A stretch of DNA of 32,755 nt from Pedobacter hiemivivus (GCF_004331685.1 NZ_SJSM01000037.1:1-32755), one strand, 5' to 3'. Positions 7,628 to 16,534 are shown, numbered from the stretch's first letter. Notes: generated by a model from the letters alone, not told the origin. Numbers and translations: made by a program.

Positions 7628-9175
7628 TCAGTATTCTCCGAAAACATTACGCATCACATCAGCTATTTCCCCAAGTGTAGCATAGGCTTCAACTGCCGCC
7701 AGAATAAATGGCATGAGATTGTCAGTACTTTTAGCAGCATTGGATAAGTCATTTAGTGCTTTTTCCACAACGTTACTATCCCGCTCAGCTTTAAGTTTAT
7801 TTAACTTTTCCGTCTGGATAGTCCGAATGGATTCATCAATAGTAAATACATCATTTATACCTTCCTTTTCCTGAGTAAATTTGTTTACACCTACAATAAT
7901 CCTACTGGCCTTTTCAACTTCAACTTGATATTGATAAGCGGCATCAGCAATTTCATTTTGAATATAACCATTTTCGATCGCATTAACAGATCCACCCATG
8001 GCATCGATCTTATCAATATACAAATGAGCAGCGGCTTCTATTTCATCAGTAAGGGCTTCCACAAAATATGATCCAGCCAAAGGATCTACTGTATCCGTCA
8101 CACCACTTTCAAAGGCTATGACCTGTTGTGTCCGCAAAGCGATTTTTGCAGCAGCCTCGGTAGGCAAAGAAAGTGCTTCATCATAACCATTGGTATGCAG
8201 AGATTGAGTTCCGCCTAGTACTGCAGCCATTGCCTGATTGGTCACCCTTATGACATTATTAAGTGGCTGTTGAGCTGTCAACGTTGACCCGCCTGTTTGT
8301 GTATGAAAACGGAGCATCTGTGCCTTTTCATCCGTAGCCCCAAGATCTTTTGTAATCTTTGCCCACATTCTTCTGGCTGCGCGAAATTTTGCGATCTCCT
8401 CAAAAAAGTTGTTGTGACAATTAAAGAAGAAGGATAAGCGCTTGGCAAAAACATTGATATCTAATCCTTTTTCAAGAGCCGCATTCAAATATGCTTTTCC
8501 ATTTGCCAGCGTGAAGGCCAATTCCTGCACAGCTGTTGAGCCAGCTTCTCTGATGTGATAACCGGAAATAGAAATCGTATTCCATTTCGGCACCTCTTTA
8601 CTACAATATTCAAAAATATCGGTAATGATCCGCATAGATGCTTTAGGTGGATAGATATAAGTCCCCCTTGCCGCATACTCTTTTAAAATATCATTTTGGA
8701 TCGTACCAGAAATTTGTCTGATATCAGCACCTTGCTTTTTAGCCAGAGCAATATACATCGCCAACAAAATGGAAGCGGTAGCATTAATCGTCATCGATGT
8801 AGTGATCTTCTCCAGCTCAATACCATCAAACAATATTTCAATATCTTTTAATGAATCGATGGCCACACCAACTTTCCCTACCTCCCCTTCTGACATTTCA
8901 TGATCTGAATCATAACCGATTTGAGTAGGTAGATCGAAAGCTACCGAAAGTCCCATCGTTCCTTGCTTTAACAAGTAGTGGTAACGCTTATTTGACTCTT
9001 CGGCGGTAGAGAAACCAGCATACTGTCGCATGGTCCATAACCGACCTCTATACATATCTTTCTGAATACCTCTTGTATACGGAAACTCACCGGGCGCTTC
9101 AATCTGAGCACTAGGTTTAGTGTATACCTCTTTTATTTCTATACCTGATGTAGTGGTAAACTTTTTATTGCTCAT
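7628..9175 (-). CDS. Acyl-CoA mutase large subunit (methylmalonyl-CoA mutase type), catalytic domain only
   Basis: 515 residues covering the TIM-barrel substrate-binding part of the methylmalonyl-CoA mutase family, without the C-terminal cobalamin-binding domain (no DxHxxG region). RQYAGF (Y52), the catalytic-region SGYHIREAG (H207) and SGTIQNDILKEY are present. Tyr52 and Arg170 (AARGTYIYPP) match the Tyr/Arg pair that distinguishes methylmalonyl-CoA mutase from the isobutyryl (Phe/Gln) and 2-hydroxyisobutyryl (Ile/Gln) enzymes, so succinyl-CoA/methylmalonyl-CoA interconversion is favoured. It would need a separate B12-binding subunit, which is not in this window. It starts 2 nt after the neighbouring membrane-protein gene, implying one transcript. 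Confidence 0.88.
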   Translation of the reverse strand: MSNKKFTTTSGIEIKEVYTKPSAQIEAPGEFPYTRGIQKDMYRGRLWTMRQYAGFSTAEESNKRYHYLLKQGTMGLSVAFDLPTQIGYDSDHEMSEGEVGKVGVAIDSLKDIEILFDGIELEKITTSMTINATASILLAMYIALAKKQGADIRQISGTIQNDILKEYAARGTYIYPPKASMRIITDIFEYCSKEVPKWNTISISGYHIREAGSTAVQELAFTLANGKAYLNAALEKGLDINVFAKRLSFFFNCHNNFFEEIAKFRAARRMWAKITKDLGATDEKAQMLRFHTQTGGSTLTAQQPLNNVIRVTNQAMAAVLGGTQSLHTNGYDEALSLPTEAAAKIALRTQQVIAFESGVTDTVDPLAGSYFVEALTDEIEAAAHLYIDKIDAMGGSVNAIENGYIQNEIADAAYQYQVEVEKASRIIVGVNKFTQEKEGINDVFTIDESIRTIQTEKLNKLKAERDSNVVEKALNDLSNAAKSTDNLMPFILAAVEAYATLGEIADVMRNVFGEY

Positions 9176-9177
9176 AA

Positions 9178-9708
9178 CTAAAACAACTGATGAATATCTT
9201 TCTTAATCAAATCTAATGTCAAATCATAGGGGTTATTTTCAATACCCGCCATATGCTGTAAAACCTTTCTACTCAAATCAACACCTGGAGCATCTGCAGG
9301 CAGACTTTTAGCGCCATTATTCACCATAGCGATGGTATCGTCCTTTAGCTTCTTTACTACATCCCAGGTAGGTGTACTGATGTACAGCTGCTGAGTGATG
9401 TTATGTTGATACTCTGATTTAATTTCGTTTAATACCATCACCTGAAGCTCAGCAAGTGTTAACCCTTGTTGATGCAGTCTGATAAAAAGGTTAGCAGGAT
9501 TTATACGCTCTATAAAAATAGTTAAACGCTCATAGGCTTGTAAGCGCAACGACAATAATGGGTTATCTTTTTCCTGTTTTTGATCAGAAAATTTCAATCT
9601 AAAATAGGTCCTGATGTCATCCTTTATTAAATAGTACCCAGCCGAAACCGTAGCCACCCCTCCAATTACCAATACTGCTGCTTCGGTTATAAATTTCTGC
9701 AAGTCCAT
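9178..9708 (-). CDS. Conserved hypothetical membrane-anchored protein
   Basis: 176 residues from ATG 9708 (MDLQKFITEAAVLVIGG). The open frame reaches a TTG at 9753, but that adds only a basic non-conserved stretch. One transmembrane helix is predicted at ~9-27, followed by a charged linker (RLKFSDQKQEKDN) and a mostly helical soluble part of ~125 residues beginning LLSLRLQAYERLTIFIERI. I recognise it only as a protein of a type seen in Bacteroidota; no catalytic motif is visible. The gene is immediately upstream of the mutase (2-nt gap), so the two are almost certainly cotranscribed; whether they interact is unknown. Confidence 0.75.
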   Translation of the reverse strand: MDLQKFITEAAVLVIGGVATVSAGYYLIKDDIRTYFRLKFSDQKQEKDNPLLSLRLQAYERLTIFIERINPANLFIRLHQQGLTLAELQVMVLNEIKSEYQHNITQQLYISTPTWDVVKKLKDDTIAMVNNGAKSLPADAPGVDLSRKVLQHMAGIENNPYDLTLDLIKKDIHQLF

Positions 9709-9770
9709 TCTATTTTGTTTAAATACCGTAATAATTAGTCGTAGTACCGACAAAAATGTGCATTTTGATT

Positions 9771-9778
9771 TATATTTG
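9771..9778 (+). promoter_or_regulatory. Putative -7 box of the Fe-S carrier gene
   Basis: TATATTTG matches the Bacteroidota -7 consensus 35 nt before the ATG at 9814. No good -33 element is seen. Confidence 0.5.
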
Positions 9779-9813
9779 CCCTATTAATACATTTTTAACG
9801 GTTGATAAATAAC

Positions 9814-10167
9814 ATGAGTAATACAGTAGATACCGCATTCGCCCCTGTAACATTTACAGAAACAGCTGTAAAAGAGCTTTTTAAACTAAAAGACCAACAA
9901 GAAATCGCCGAAGATTTTGGCTTACGTGTAGGCGTTGAAGGTGGTGGCTGTTCTGGAATGAATTACGTTTTGGGTTTTGATCAGAAAAAGGACGGCGATC
10001 AAGAGTTTATTATTGATGGCATAAAAGTTTTCATGCATAAAGCACATCAAATGTACCTGATGGGAATGCAGGTTGACTGGCAGGATGGCTTAAATTCGAG
10101 AGGATTTACTTTTAGCAATCCAAATGCAGCAAGCACTTGCGGTTGTGGAACCAGCTTTTCAGTATAA
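9814..10167 (+). CDS. A-type iron-sulfur cluster carrier (IscA/ErpA/HesB family)
   Basis: 117 residues. The three conserved cluster-binding cysteines are present: C46 in GGGCSGMNY and C109/C111 in the C-terminal TCGCG. The fold-typical start PVTFTETAVKELFKL and middle section with VDWQDGL also fit. Such proteins receive and deliver [Fe-S] clusters during maturation of apoproteins in the cytosol. The ATG at 9814 is used; an upstream TTG at 9802 would add only four residues. It is transcribed alone from a possible -7 box at 9771 and ends in a strong terminator. Which subtype (IscA, SufA or ErpA) cannot be decided, and no other isc/suf genes are present here. Confidence 0.95.
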   Translation: MSNTVDTAFAPVTFTETAVKELFKLKDQQEIAEDFGLRVGVEGGGCSGMNYVLGFDQKKDGDQEFIIDGIKVFMHKAHQMYLMGMQVDWQDGLNSRGFTFSNPNAASTCGCGTSFSV

Positions 10168-10195
10168 AAGAGATTATCATTTGTAACATTATAGT

Positions 10196-10230
10196 AAGTC
10201 CTGTTGTCTTAACAACAGGACTTTTATTTT
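10196..10230 (+). terminator. Rho-independent terminator of the Fe-S carrier gene
   Basis: A perfect 12-bp stem (AAGTCCTGTTGT 10196-10207 with 10212-10223), tetraloop CTTA, then TTATTTT. It lies 28 nt after the stop codon. Confidence 0.92.
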
Positions 10231-10254
10231 AGCACCTAAATCTATCTGCCTGTA

Positions 10255-11487
10255 ATGACCTATACTGAGAACGTAAAATTAGCCCTGCAATCCATTACTG
10301 GCAACCGGTTGCGTACCATGCTTACCGCATTGATCATTGCAATTGGGTTATCTGCCTTGGTAGGTATTTTAACGACACTTGATGCCGTTAAAAAAAGTAT
10401 GACAGAAGCTTTTTCCAGTATGGGTGCAAATTCATTCAACATTAGAAACCGTGGTACAGGTATCAGGATTGGCGGCTCTGGACAAAGACAAAAGCCTTTT
10501 AAATCTATCAGATATGAAGATGCTTTAGCCTTTAAAGAACGGCTAAATACCCCTGCAAAAGTAGCCATAAGTGTTGTAGCAACCAGAGGTGCCACAGTTA
10601 AGTATGATACTGAAAAAACAAATCCAAACATCAGCATCCAGGGTATAGATGAGCATGGTCTCGGTTCGCAAGGCCTGGAATTAGCCTTGGGTCGAAATTT
10701 CAATCTGGCAGAAGTTCAATCTGGAAACAACATTTGTATTATTGGAAGCGAGGTCAGCGAGAAGCTATTCAAAAATCAGGATCCACTGGATAAAATTATT
10801 AATGTAGGCAATAGTCGATTAAAAGTAATTGGCGTACTCGTATCCAAAGGTCAAAGCATGGGTTTTAGTGGTGATCGTGCTGTATATGTCCCTTTATTAA
10901 AAGCGAAACTGATCAACTCCACCTCAAATCCTTCTTATACCATAACCGTTATCGTTCCAAGCAATGATATTATGGATAATGTCATTGGAGAAGCAACCGC
11001 CGTATTTAGGAATATCAGAAAAATAAGGGTGACAGATCCTAACAATTTCGAGATAACCAAAAGCGACGCCATGGCACAAACCCTATTTGAAAACCTACGG
11101 TACATTGTCTGGGGAGGTATAGCTATTGGCGTAATTACCTTAATGGGCGCTTCAATTGGGCTGATGAATATCATGTTAGTCTCCGTTACGGAAAGAACCA
11201 GGGAAATTGGCATCAGAAAGGCAATTGGTGCAAATCCAGCCGTTATAAGGAAACAGTTTCTGATAGAGGCCGTAATCATTTGTCTAATGGGTGGAGCTTT
11301 TGGGATATTCCTGGGCATAGCCATCGGAAACCTGATCTCTCTGGGGATGGGTGGCTCATTCATTATTCCATGGGAATGGATTTTTGGAGGTTTTGCTGTA
11401 TGTGTTTTAGTAGGTATAGTTTCGGGATATTATCCCGCAAAAAAAGCCTCTAAACTGGATCCAGTAGAGGCTTTAAGATATGAATAG
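10255..11487 (+). CDS. ABC transporter permease, MacB/FtsX type
   Basis: 410 residues with MacB-type topology. There is a first transmembrane helix at ~20-42, a large periplasmic MacB_PCD domain (~45-275), and three C-terminal helices (~284-310, 343-365, 375-395). The FtsX signature TREIGIRKAIGA lies at ~316 and the usual end EALRYE closes the protein. Such permeases pair with a LolD/MacB-like ATPase in mechanotransmission-type export of lipoproteins, peptides or toxins. No ATPase gene is adjacent, so the partner must be encoded elsewhere and the substrate is unknown. It begins 24 nt after the preceding terminator. Its stop lies 4 bp from the convergent rmlB stop. Confidence 0.93.
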   Translation: MTYTENVKLALQSITGNRLRTMLTALIIAIGLSALVGILTTLDAVKKSMTEAFSSMGANSFNIRNRGTGIRIGGSGQRQKPFKSIRYEDALAFKERLNTPAKVAISVVATRGATVKYDTEKTNPNISIQGIDEHGLGSQGLELALGRNFNLAEVQSGNNICIIGSEVSEKLFKNQDPLDKIINVGNSRLKVIGVLVSKGQSMGFSGDRAVYVPLLKAKLINSTSNPSYTITVIVPSNDIMDNVIGEATAVFRNIRKIRVTDPNNFEITKSDAMAQTLFENLRYIVWGGIAIGVITLMGASIGLMNIMLVSVTERTREIGIRKAIGANPAVIRKQFLIEAVIICLMGGAFGIFLGIAIGNLISLGMGGSFIIPWEWIFGGFAVCVLVGIVSGYYPAKKASKLDPVEALRYE

Positions 11488-11491
11488 GTTA

Positions 11492-12544
11492 TTATCGTCC
11501 CTGATATTGAGTATCGTAATAAGCTTGGTAGTTCCCTGAAGTAACATTACTCAGCCACTCTTCGTTTTCCAGGTACCAATCTACAGTTTTTTCCAATCCT
11601 TCTTCAAACTGTAAACTCGGCACCCAGTCCAGGTTGTTTTGCAGCTTACTTGAATCTATTGCATAACGCAAATCGTGTCCTGCCCTATCCGTTACAAAAG
11701 TGATCAGCTTGGCTGACTCCCCTGGTTCACGATTTAGCTTTTGATCCATAATATTGCAAAGCAAATGGATCAAATCAATGTTCTTCCATTCGTTATGCCC
11801 GCCAATATTATAGGTTTCCCCTGTTTTAGCCTGATGAAAAATCACATCAATAGCCCTGGCATGGTCTTCCACCCAAAGCCAATCACGCACATTCTCCCCT
11901 TTTCCATAAACAGGTACAGGTTGACCATTTTTTATATTATTAATAGCTAATGGGATTAATTTCTCCGGAAAATGGTGAGAACCATAATTATTTGAACAAT
12001 TAGAAATTACTATATCCAAACCGTAGGTATCATGATAAGCCCTAACAAAGTGATCGGATGAAGCTTTAGAAGCCGAGTATGGACTATGCGGATCGTAAGC
12101 CGTTGTTTCAGTAAACATACCTGTATCGCCTAACGCACCATAAACCTCATCGGTAGAAACATGATAAAACCGTTTCGCTGAATAATCTTCTTTCCAAAAC
12201 TCTCTTGCTGCATTCAATAAATTTACAGTACCAATCACATTCGTCATTACAAACGCCGTAGGATCCGCGATCGACCTATCGACATGAGATTCAGCAGCCA
12301 AATGGATCACTGCATCGAATTGTTCTTTCTGAAATAAGTTATTGATTTCAACTGCATCAGTGATATCGGCTTTAACAAACCTATAATTAGATTTATCTTC
12401 CACATCAGTTAAGTTCGCCAAATTACCTGCGTAGGTTAATTTGTCAAGATTTACAATTTCATACTGAGGATAATTGTTTACAAATCTTCGTACCACATGA
12501 GATCCGATAAAACCTGCACCACCTGTTACTAATATTTTTTTCAT
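11492..12544 (-). CDS. rmlB: dTDP-glucose 4,6-dehydratase
   Basis: 350 residues, an extended SDR enzyme. The NAD motif TGGAGFIG is at 7-14. The active-site motif STDEVYG (130-136) carries the Asp-Glu pair specific to the 4,6-dehydratase, and the catalytic Tyr156-x3-Lys160 is intact. The later RDWLWVEDHARAI and YNIGGHNEW segments are also typical of RmlB. It converts dTDP-glucose to dTDP-4-keto-6-deoxyglucose, precursor of rhamnose and other deoxysugars. It is the last gene of the nucleotide-sugar operon, 30 nt after the preceding gene. rmlA, rmlC and rmlD are absent from the window, so the final sugar cannot be named. Confidence 0.97.
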   Translation of the reverse strand: MKKILVTGGAGFIGSHVVRRFVNNYPQYEIVNLDKLTYAGNLANLTDVEDKSNYRFVKADITDAVEINNLFQKEQFDAVIHLAAESHVDRSIADPTAFVMTNVIGTVNLLNAAREFWKEDYSAKRFYHVSTDEVYGALGDTGMFTETTAYDPHSPYSASKASSDHFVRAYHDTYGLDIVISNCSNNYGSHHFPEKLIPLAINNIKNGQPVPVYGKGENVRDWLWVEDHARAIDVIFHQAKTGETYNIGGHNEWKNIDLIHLLCNIMDQKLNREPGESAKLITFVTDRAGHDLRYAIDSSKLQNNLDWVPSLQFEEGLEKTVDWYLENEEWLSNVTSGNYQAYYDTQYQGR

Positions 12545-12574
12545 TGAAATTATGTAGCTTTCTATAAGTTATTG

Positions 12575-13141
12575 TTATAATTCTGTTGGCAAGCCCAGCG
12601 TTTTTGCAATTGCTGCCGTTTTATTGGTGTAAATTTTATCTAACAAAATATTCAAAGACGCTTTAAGGTCAAACTGTAGATCCTCATGCATTTTATCGTA
12701 TTTATTTAAAACTGAAAGTGCTGTTTTTACAAAATAAATAACCAGCTTCTCATTAAATTTATAAAGGGCAGAAAAAACATTTTCATCAAATTCGATGGGT
12801 ACCTGATTTAGCAAATGAATCCTAAGTTCCATTTCACTATTTAAATCCTTTGTCACTTTAAAATGATGATTAATGCTGCCATTTAATTTACGCATTTTCA
12901 ATAAGGTCTCCTTCGAGTTCAACCTTCTGGAAGCCATCAAGTCAGCAATACCATCATCAATGTCAGACATGAGTTTTTCCTGCCTACGTACCAGATCGTG
13001 CTCGTCTTCAAGCAATTTAAAATGAAGATGTTCAGTTAAAACCTTGTCCTTAGCAATTAACCTGAGCAGTAGCTTATCCTTTTCCTTTTCAGGAAGAGAC
13101 TTGATCTCCAGTTTCAGCTCCTTATGCTCACTTAATAACAT
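12575..13141 (-). CDS. Hypothetical all-helical protein in the nucleotide-sugar operon
   Basis: 188 residues, not recognised. The composition is rich in Leu, Lys, Glu and Asp with heptad-like spacing, for example EHKELKLEIKSLPEKEKDKL near the N-terminus and the long helix-like LVIYFVKTALSVLNKYDKM at ~133-151. It is predicted to be soluble and helical, with no signal peptide and no clear membrane helix. No catalytic motif is visible. Its ATG directly follows the galE stop (TAAATG), so translation is probably coupled to galE, and rmlB follows 30 nt later. A scaffold or regulatory role in sugar-nucleotide supply is possible but is only a guess from position. Confidence 0.8.
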   Translation of the reverse strand: MLLSEHKELKLEIKSLPEKEKDKLLLRLIAKDKVLTEHLHFKLLEDEHDLVRRQEKLMSDIDDGIADLMASRRLNSKETLLKMRKLNGSINHHFKVTKDLNSEMELRIHLLNQVPIEFDENVFSALYKFNEKLVIYFVKTALSVLNKYDKMHEDLQFDLKASLNILLDKIYTNKTAAIAKTLGLPTEL

Positions 13142-14164
13142 TTAAAAAGGATTATCCTGTAAATATTTTTCCCATTTCCAGGCAGACGACATCATCTCTT
13201 TCAAGTCTAATTCAGCTTTCCAGCCCAGCTCTTTTGTAGATTTTGTTACATCGCCCCAAACTTTTTCAATATCGCCTTCTCTTCTTGGGCCAATTGTATA
13301 GTTTAGTTTTACGCCAGTAGAGGATTCAAATGCATCAATGATCTGCAATACAGACGAACCTTTTCCGGTACCTAGATTAAACACCTCATAATTAGTGCTG
13401 GCCTTATTGCTTTCTAGCCGTTTAATTGCCGCAACATGTGCTTTTGCTAAATCCACCACGTGAATATAGTCCCTTATTGCACTGCCATCAGGAGTATCAT
13501 AATCATTACCGTAGACAGTGATTGGTCCACGTTTACCGATTGCAGATTGCGTTATAAAAGGAACCAGGTTTTGAGGAACACCAATTGGCAATTCACCAAT
13601 CAAAGCAGTATGGTGCGCACCTACAGGATTAAAATAACGTAAAGACGTTACTTTTAATTGAGGAGTTACTGCACAAGTTTCCTGCAAAATCTCTTCTGCA
13701 ATCTGTTTAGTATTGCCATAAGGTGATTCTGCCTTTTTAGTTGGCGCATCTTCAGTTACTGGCAAAACATCCGGCTGCCCGTATACAGTACACGATGATG
13801 AAAAAACCAAATTCACCTTACTGTCAAATGCGTTGATCAGATTGATCAGCGAATAAAAGTTATTTCTGTAATACTTTAACGGCTGCTGTACAGACTCACC
13901 TACAGCTTTAAATGCCGCAAAATGAATTACCCCAGCAATATCGTTGTGCTGTAAAACAAAGTTCTTTACTATAGCCTCATCGCATAAATCCAATTCTACA
14001 AGTTCAGGTTTAACTCCTATAATTGCTTCTATTTGCTGAAGTATTTTCGGGTTAGAATTGGAAAAATCATCAACAATAATAACTTCATAGCCTGCATTGT
14101 GTAGTTCTACTACAGTATGTGAGCCAATAAAACCGGTTCCTCCGGTTACTAATATTTTAGACAT
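13142..14164 (-). CDS. galE: UDP-glucose 4-epimerase
   Basis: 340 residues, extended SDR. TGGTGFIGSH is at 7-16 and the active-site region FSSSCTVYG at 121-129, with catalytic Tyr149-x3-Lys153 (YGNTK). SLRYFNPVGAH and the long segment around DTPDGSAIRDYIHVVDLA are GalE signatures. It interconverts UDP-glucose and UDP-galactose using bound NAD. Length and domains are complete. It lies 7 nt after the UDP-glucuronate decarboxylase gene and abuts the next gene, so it is part of one operon. An activity on UDP-GlcNAc as well cannot be excluded from the sequence alone. Confidence 0.96.
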   Translation of the reverse strand: MSKILVTGGTGFIGSHTVVELHNAGYEVIIVDDFSNSNPKILQQIEAIIGVKPELVELDLCDEAIVKNFVLQHNDIAGVIHFAAFKAVGESVQQPLKYYRNNFYSLINLINAFDSKVNLVFSSSCTVYGQPDVLPVTEDAPTKKAESPYGNTKQIAEEILQETCAVTPQLKVTSLRYFNPVGAHHTALIGELPIGVPQNLVPFITQSAIGKRGPITVYGNDYDTPDGSAIRDYIHVVDLAKAHVAAIKRLESNKASTNYEVFNLGTGKGSSVLQIIDAFESSTGVKLNYTIGPRREGDIEKVWGDVTKSTKELGWKAELDLKEMMSSAWKWEKYLQDNPF

Positions 14165-14171
14165 TGTTTAA

Positions 14172-15161
14172 TTAACGGTTATATCCTGTAAAATCTTTAT
14201 GGTCTTTATTTATTAAAGCTTCTTGCGGCAGTGATTTAAAATACTCGTAAGTTATTTTCAACCCTTCTGCTCTACTTACTTTTGGCTCCCAACCCAAGAT
14301 AGTTCTTGCTTTGGTAATATCCGGACGTCTTTGTTTCGGATCATCAACAGGCAAATCTCTAAGTACTAGCTTCTGGTGTGTTCCCGTCAACTTGATAATT
14401 TCCTCACCAAATTGCTTAATGGTAATCTCATCAGGATTACCAATATTAACTGGCATCGCATAATCACTTAACAACAACCTATAAATACCTTCGATCAAAT
14501 CATCTACGTAGCAGAATGAACGCGTCTGAGAACCATCACCAAATACAGTAAGATCCTCACCACGCAATGCCTGACCAATAAACGCGGGCAATACCCTTCC
14601 GTCATTTAAGCGCATTCTTGGTCCATAAGTATTAAAGATCCTTACAATTCTGGTTTCTAAACCATGAAAAGTATGGTAAGCCATCGTCATTGCTTCCTGA
14701 AAGCGCTTTGCTTCATCATAAACACCTCTTGGTCCTACCGGATTTACATTACCCCAATACTCTTCTGGTTGTGGGTTAACACTCGGATCACCATAAACTT
14801 CTGAAGTAGAGGCGATCAGCATCCTGGCTTTTTTGTTTTTTGCAAGACCGAGTAGATTATGGGTTCCCAAAGATCCAACTTTCAAAGTCTGGATAGGGAT
14901 TTTCAAATAATCAATTGGACTTGCCGGAGAAGCAAAATGGAGGATATAATCCAAGTCACCTGATACATGTACAAATTTTGAAACATCATGATGCGCGAAT
15001 TCAAAATTTTCCAATCCAAACAAATGTTCAATATTTTGGAGGTCCCCTGTGATCAGGTTATCCATCCCTATAACATGGTATCCTTCCTTGATAAACCTGT
15101 CGCACAAATGCGAACCTAAAAAGCCGGCTGCACCGGTTATTAAAACTCTTTTACGTTTCAT
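14172..15161 (-). CDS. UDP-glucuronate decarboxylase (UDP-xylose synthase)
   Basis: 329 residues, extended SDR. GAAGFLGSH is at 10-18. The active-site region ASTSEVYGDP includes Thr119-Ser-Glu121, and Tyr148-x3-Lys152 lies in YDEAKR. The combination HFASPASPIDY, the family motif GPRMRLNDGRV, and DDPKQRRPDI near the C-terminus identify the Uxs family. It oxidises UDP-glucuronate at C4, decarboxylates it and reduces it to UDP-xylose, using bound NAD. Its ATG overlaps the ugd stop by one base (TAATG), so it is directly coupled to the enzyme that makes its substrate, strong contextual support. Some homologues are annotated only as NAD-dependent epimerase. Confidence 0.93.
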   Translation of the reverse strand: MKRKRVLITGAAGFLGSHLCDRFIKEGYHVIGMDNLITGDLQNIEHLFGLENFEFAHHDVSKFVHVSGDLDYILHFASPASPIDYLKIPIQTLKVGSLGTHNLLGLAKNKKARMLIASTSEVYGDPSVNPQPEEYWGNVNPVGPRGVYDEAKRFQEAMTMAYHTFHGLETRIVRIFNTYGPRMRLNDGRVLPAFIGQALRGEDLTVFGDGSQTRSFCYVDDLIEGIYRLLLSDYAMPVNIGNPDEITIKQFGEEIIKLTGTHQKLVLRDLPVDDPKQRRPDITKARTILGWEPKVSRAEGLKITYEYFKSLPQEALINKDHKDFTGYNR

Positions 15162-16471
15162 TAATTTATAAGCTTACGGCCAACACTGTTATAATAATAT
15201 CCAAGCTCTATCATCTTTTCCAAATCATATAAATTACGTCCATCAAAAATAACCTTATTGCTCAGACTTTTTTCCATCAATTCAAAATCTGGATTTCTAA
15301 ATACAGACCACTCCGTAGCAATCAATAAAGCATCCGCATTTAGTAAAGCATCGTATTGATTTTGAGAATAGGTTATTTTATCTCCTAGAATGGCCTTCAC
15401 ATTATTCATTCCCTCAGGGTCGAATGCAGTAACTGTCGCACCATGCTTAATCAATTCATCAATAATATACAAAGAAGGTGCTTCACGAACATCATCAGTT
15501 TCAGGCTTGAAGGCCAATCCCCACAAAGCGAAATGCTTACCTTTTAAATCATTTTTATAATACTTTAACAGCTTGTCAACCAATATCGTTTTTTGCTTTT
15601 CATTCACCTGCATTACAGATTTCAAGATCTGGAAATCATAGTCATACTCATCTGCAGATTTTGCCAAGGCTTGTACATCTTTAGGAAAACAGCTACCACC
15701 ATAGCCAATACCAGGGAATAAAAAGCGCTTCCCAATCCGTGCATCAGATCCTATCCCTTTACGAACAGCATCCACATCCGCACCTACAAGCTCACACAAA
15801 TTAGCTACCTCATTCATAAAGGTAATTTTGGTGGCCAGAAAAGAATTTGCCGCATATTTTGTCAATTCAGAAGAACGCTCATCCATAAACAAAATTGGGT
15901 TCCCCTGTCTAACATAAGGACCATACAATTCTAACATTAGTTTTTGCGCTTTCTCACTCCTGGTCCCGATTACTACCCGATCAGGCTTCATAAAATCTTC
16001 TACAGCAACACCCTCACGCAAAAATTCAGGATTAGAAACCACATCGATTTCTATAGTTGTATTTTCAGCAAAAACAGCCTGAACCTTATCTGCCGTCCCT
16101 ACAGGAACCGTAGATTTATTTACGATAACTTTATAATTGGTAACCAGCTTGGCAATATCTTTCGCCGCACCTAAAATATAGGACAGATCAGCAGCGCCAT
16201 CTCCACCCGGGGGTGTTGGCAAGGCCATAAATATAATCTGAGCATCTTTAATTGCATGAGCAAGATCGGTGGTAAAAGTTAAACGACCTTGTGCAATATT
16301 TCTGTGGAATAAAACATCTAAACCAGGCTCATAAATAGGAACTACCCCGGCTTGCATTTGCGCTACTTTAGCTTCGTTGATATCTACACAAATTACATTA
16401 TTTCCTGTTTCTGATAAGCAAGTTCCTGTTACTAACCCAACATATCCGGTTCCGATAACCGCTATTTTCAT
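15161..16471 (-). CDS. ugd: UDP-glucose 6-dehydrogenase
   Basis: 436 residues. The NAD-binding motif GTGYVGLVTG is at 7-16, the central helix contains ELTKYAANSFLATKI, and the catalytic cysteine is C261 in GYGGSCFPKD. A C-terminal UDP-binding domain contains WGLAFKPETDDVREAPS. It performs the two-step NAD-dependent oxidation of UDP-glucose to UDP-glucuronate. It is the first gene of the operon, and the short divergent gap to waaA (63 bp) must hold both promoters; I see no full consensus box for ugd there. Together with the next gene it makes a UDP-glucose to UDP-xylose route. Confidence 0.97.
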   Translation of the reverse strand: MKIAVIGTGYVGLVTGTCLSETGNNVICVDINEAKVAQMQAGVVPIYEPGLDVLFHRNIAQGRLTFTTDLAHAIKDAQIIFMALPTPPGGDGAADLSYILGAAKDIAKLVTNYKVIVNKSTVPVGTADKVQAVFAENTTIEIDVVSNPEFLREGVAVEDFMKPDRVVIGTRSEKAQKLMLELYGPYVRQGNPILFMDERSSELTKYAANSFLATKITFMNEVANLCELVGADVDAVRKGIGSDARIGKRFLFPGIGYGGSCFPKDVQALAKSADEYDYDFQILKSVMQVNEKQKTILVDKLLKYYKNDLKGKHFALWGLAFKPETDDVREAPSLYIIDELIKHGATVTAFDPEGMNNVKAILGDKITYSQNQYDALLNADALLIATEWSVFRNPDFELMEKSLSNKVIFDGRNLYDLEKMIELGYYYNSVGRKLIN

Positions 16472-16534
16472 ATATTAATCCCGTTTTAATTATATTAAAG
16501 TATCTTCGGCTAAGATAATAAATAAACACACAAA

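Noticed and set aside
10260..10703. Antisense 147-codon frame within the permease gene
   Set aside because: It is fully contained in a well-supported MacB/FtsX permease gene and its translation shows no domain features.
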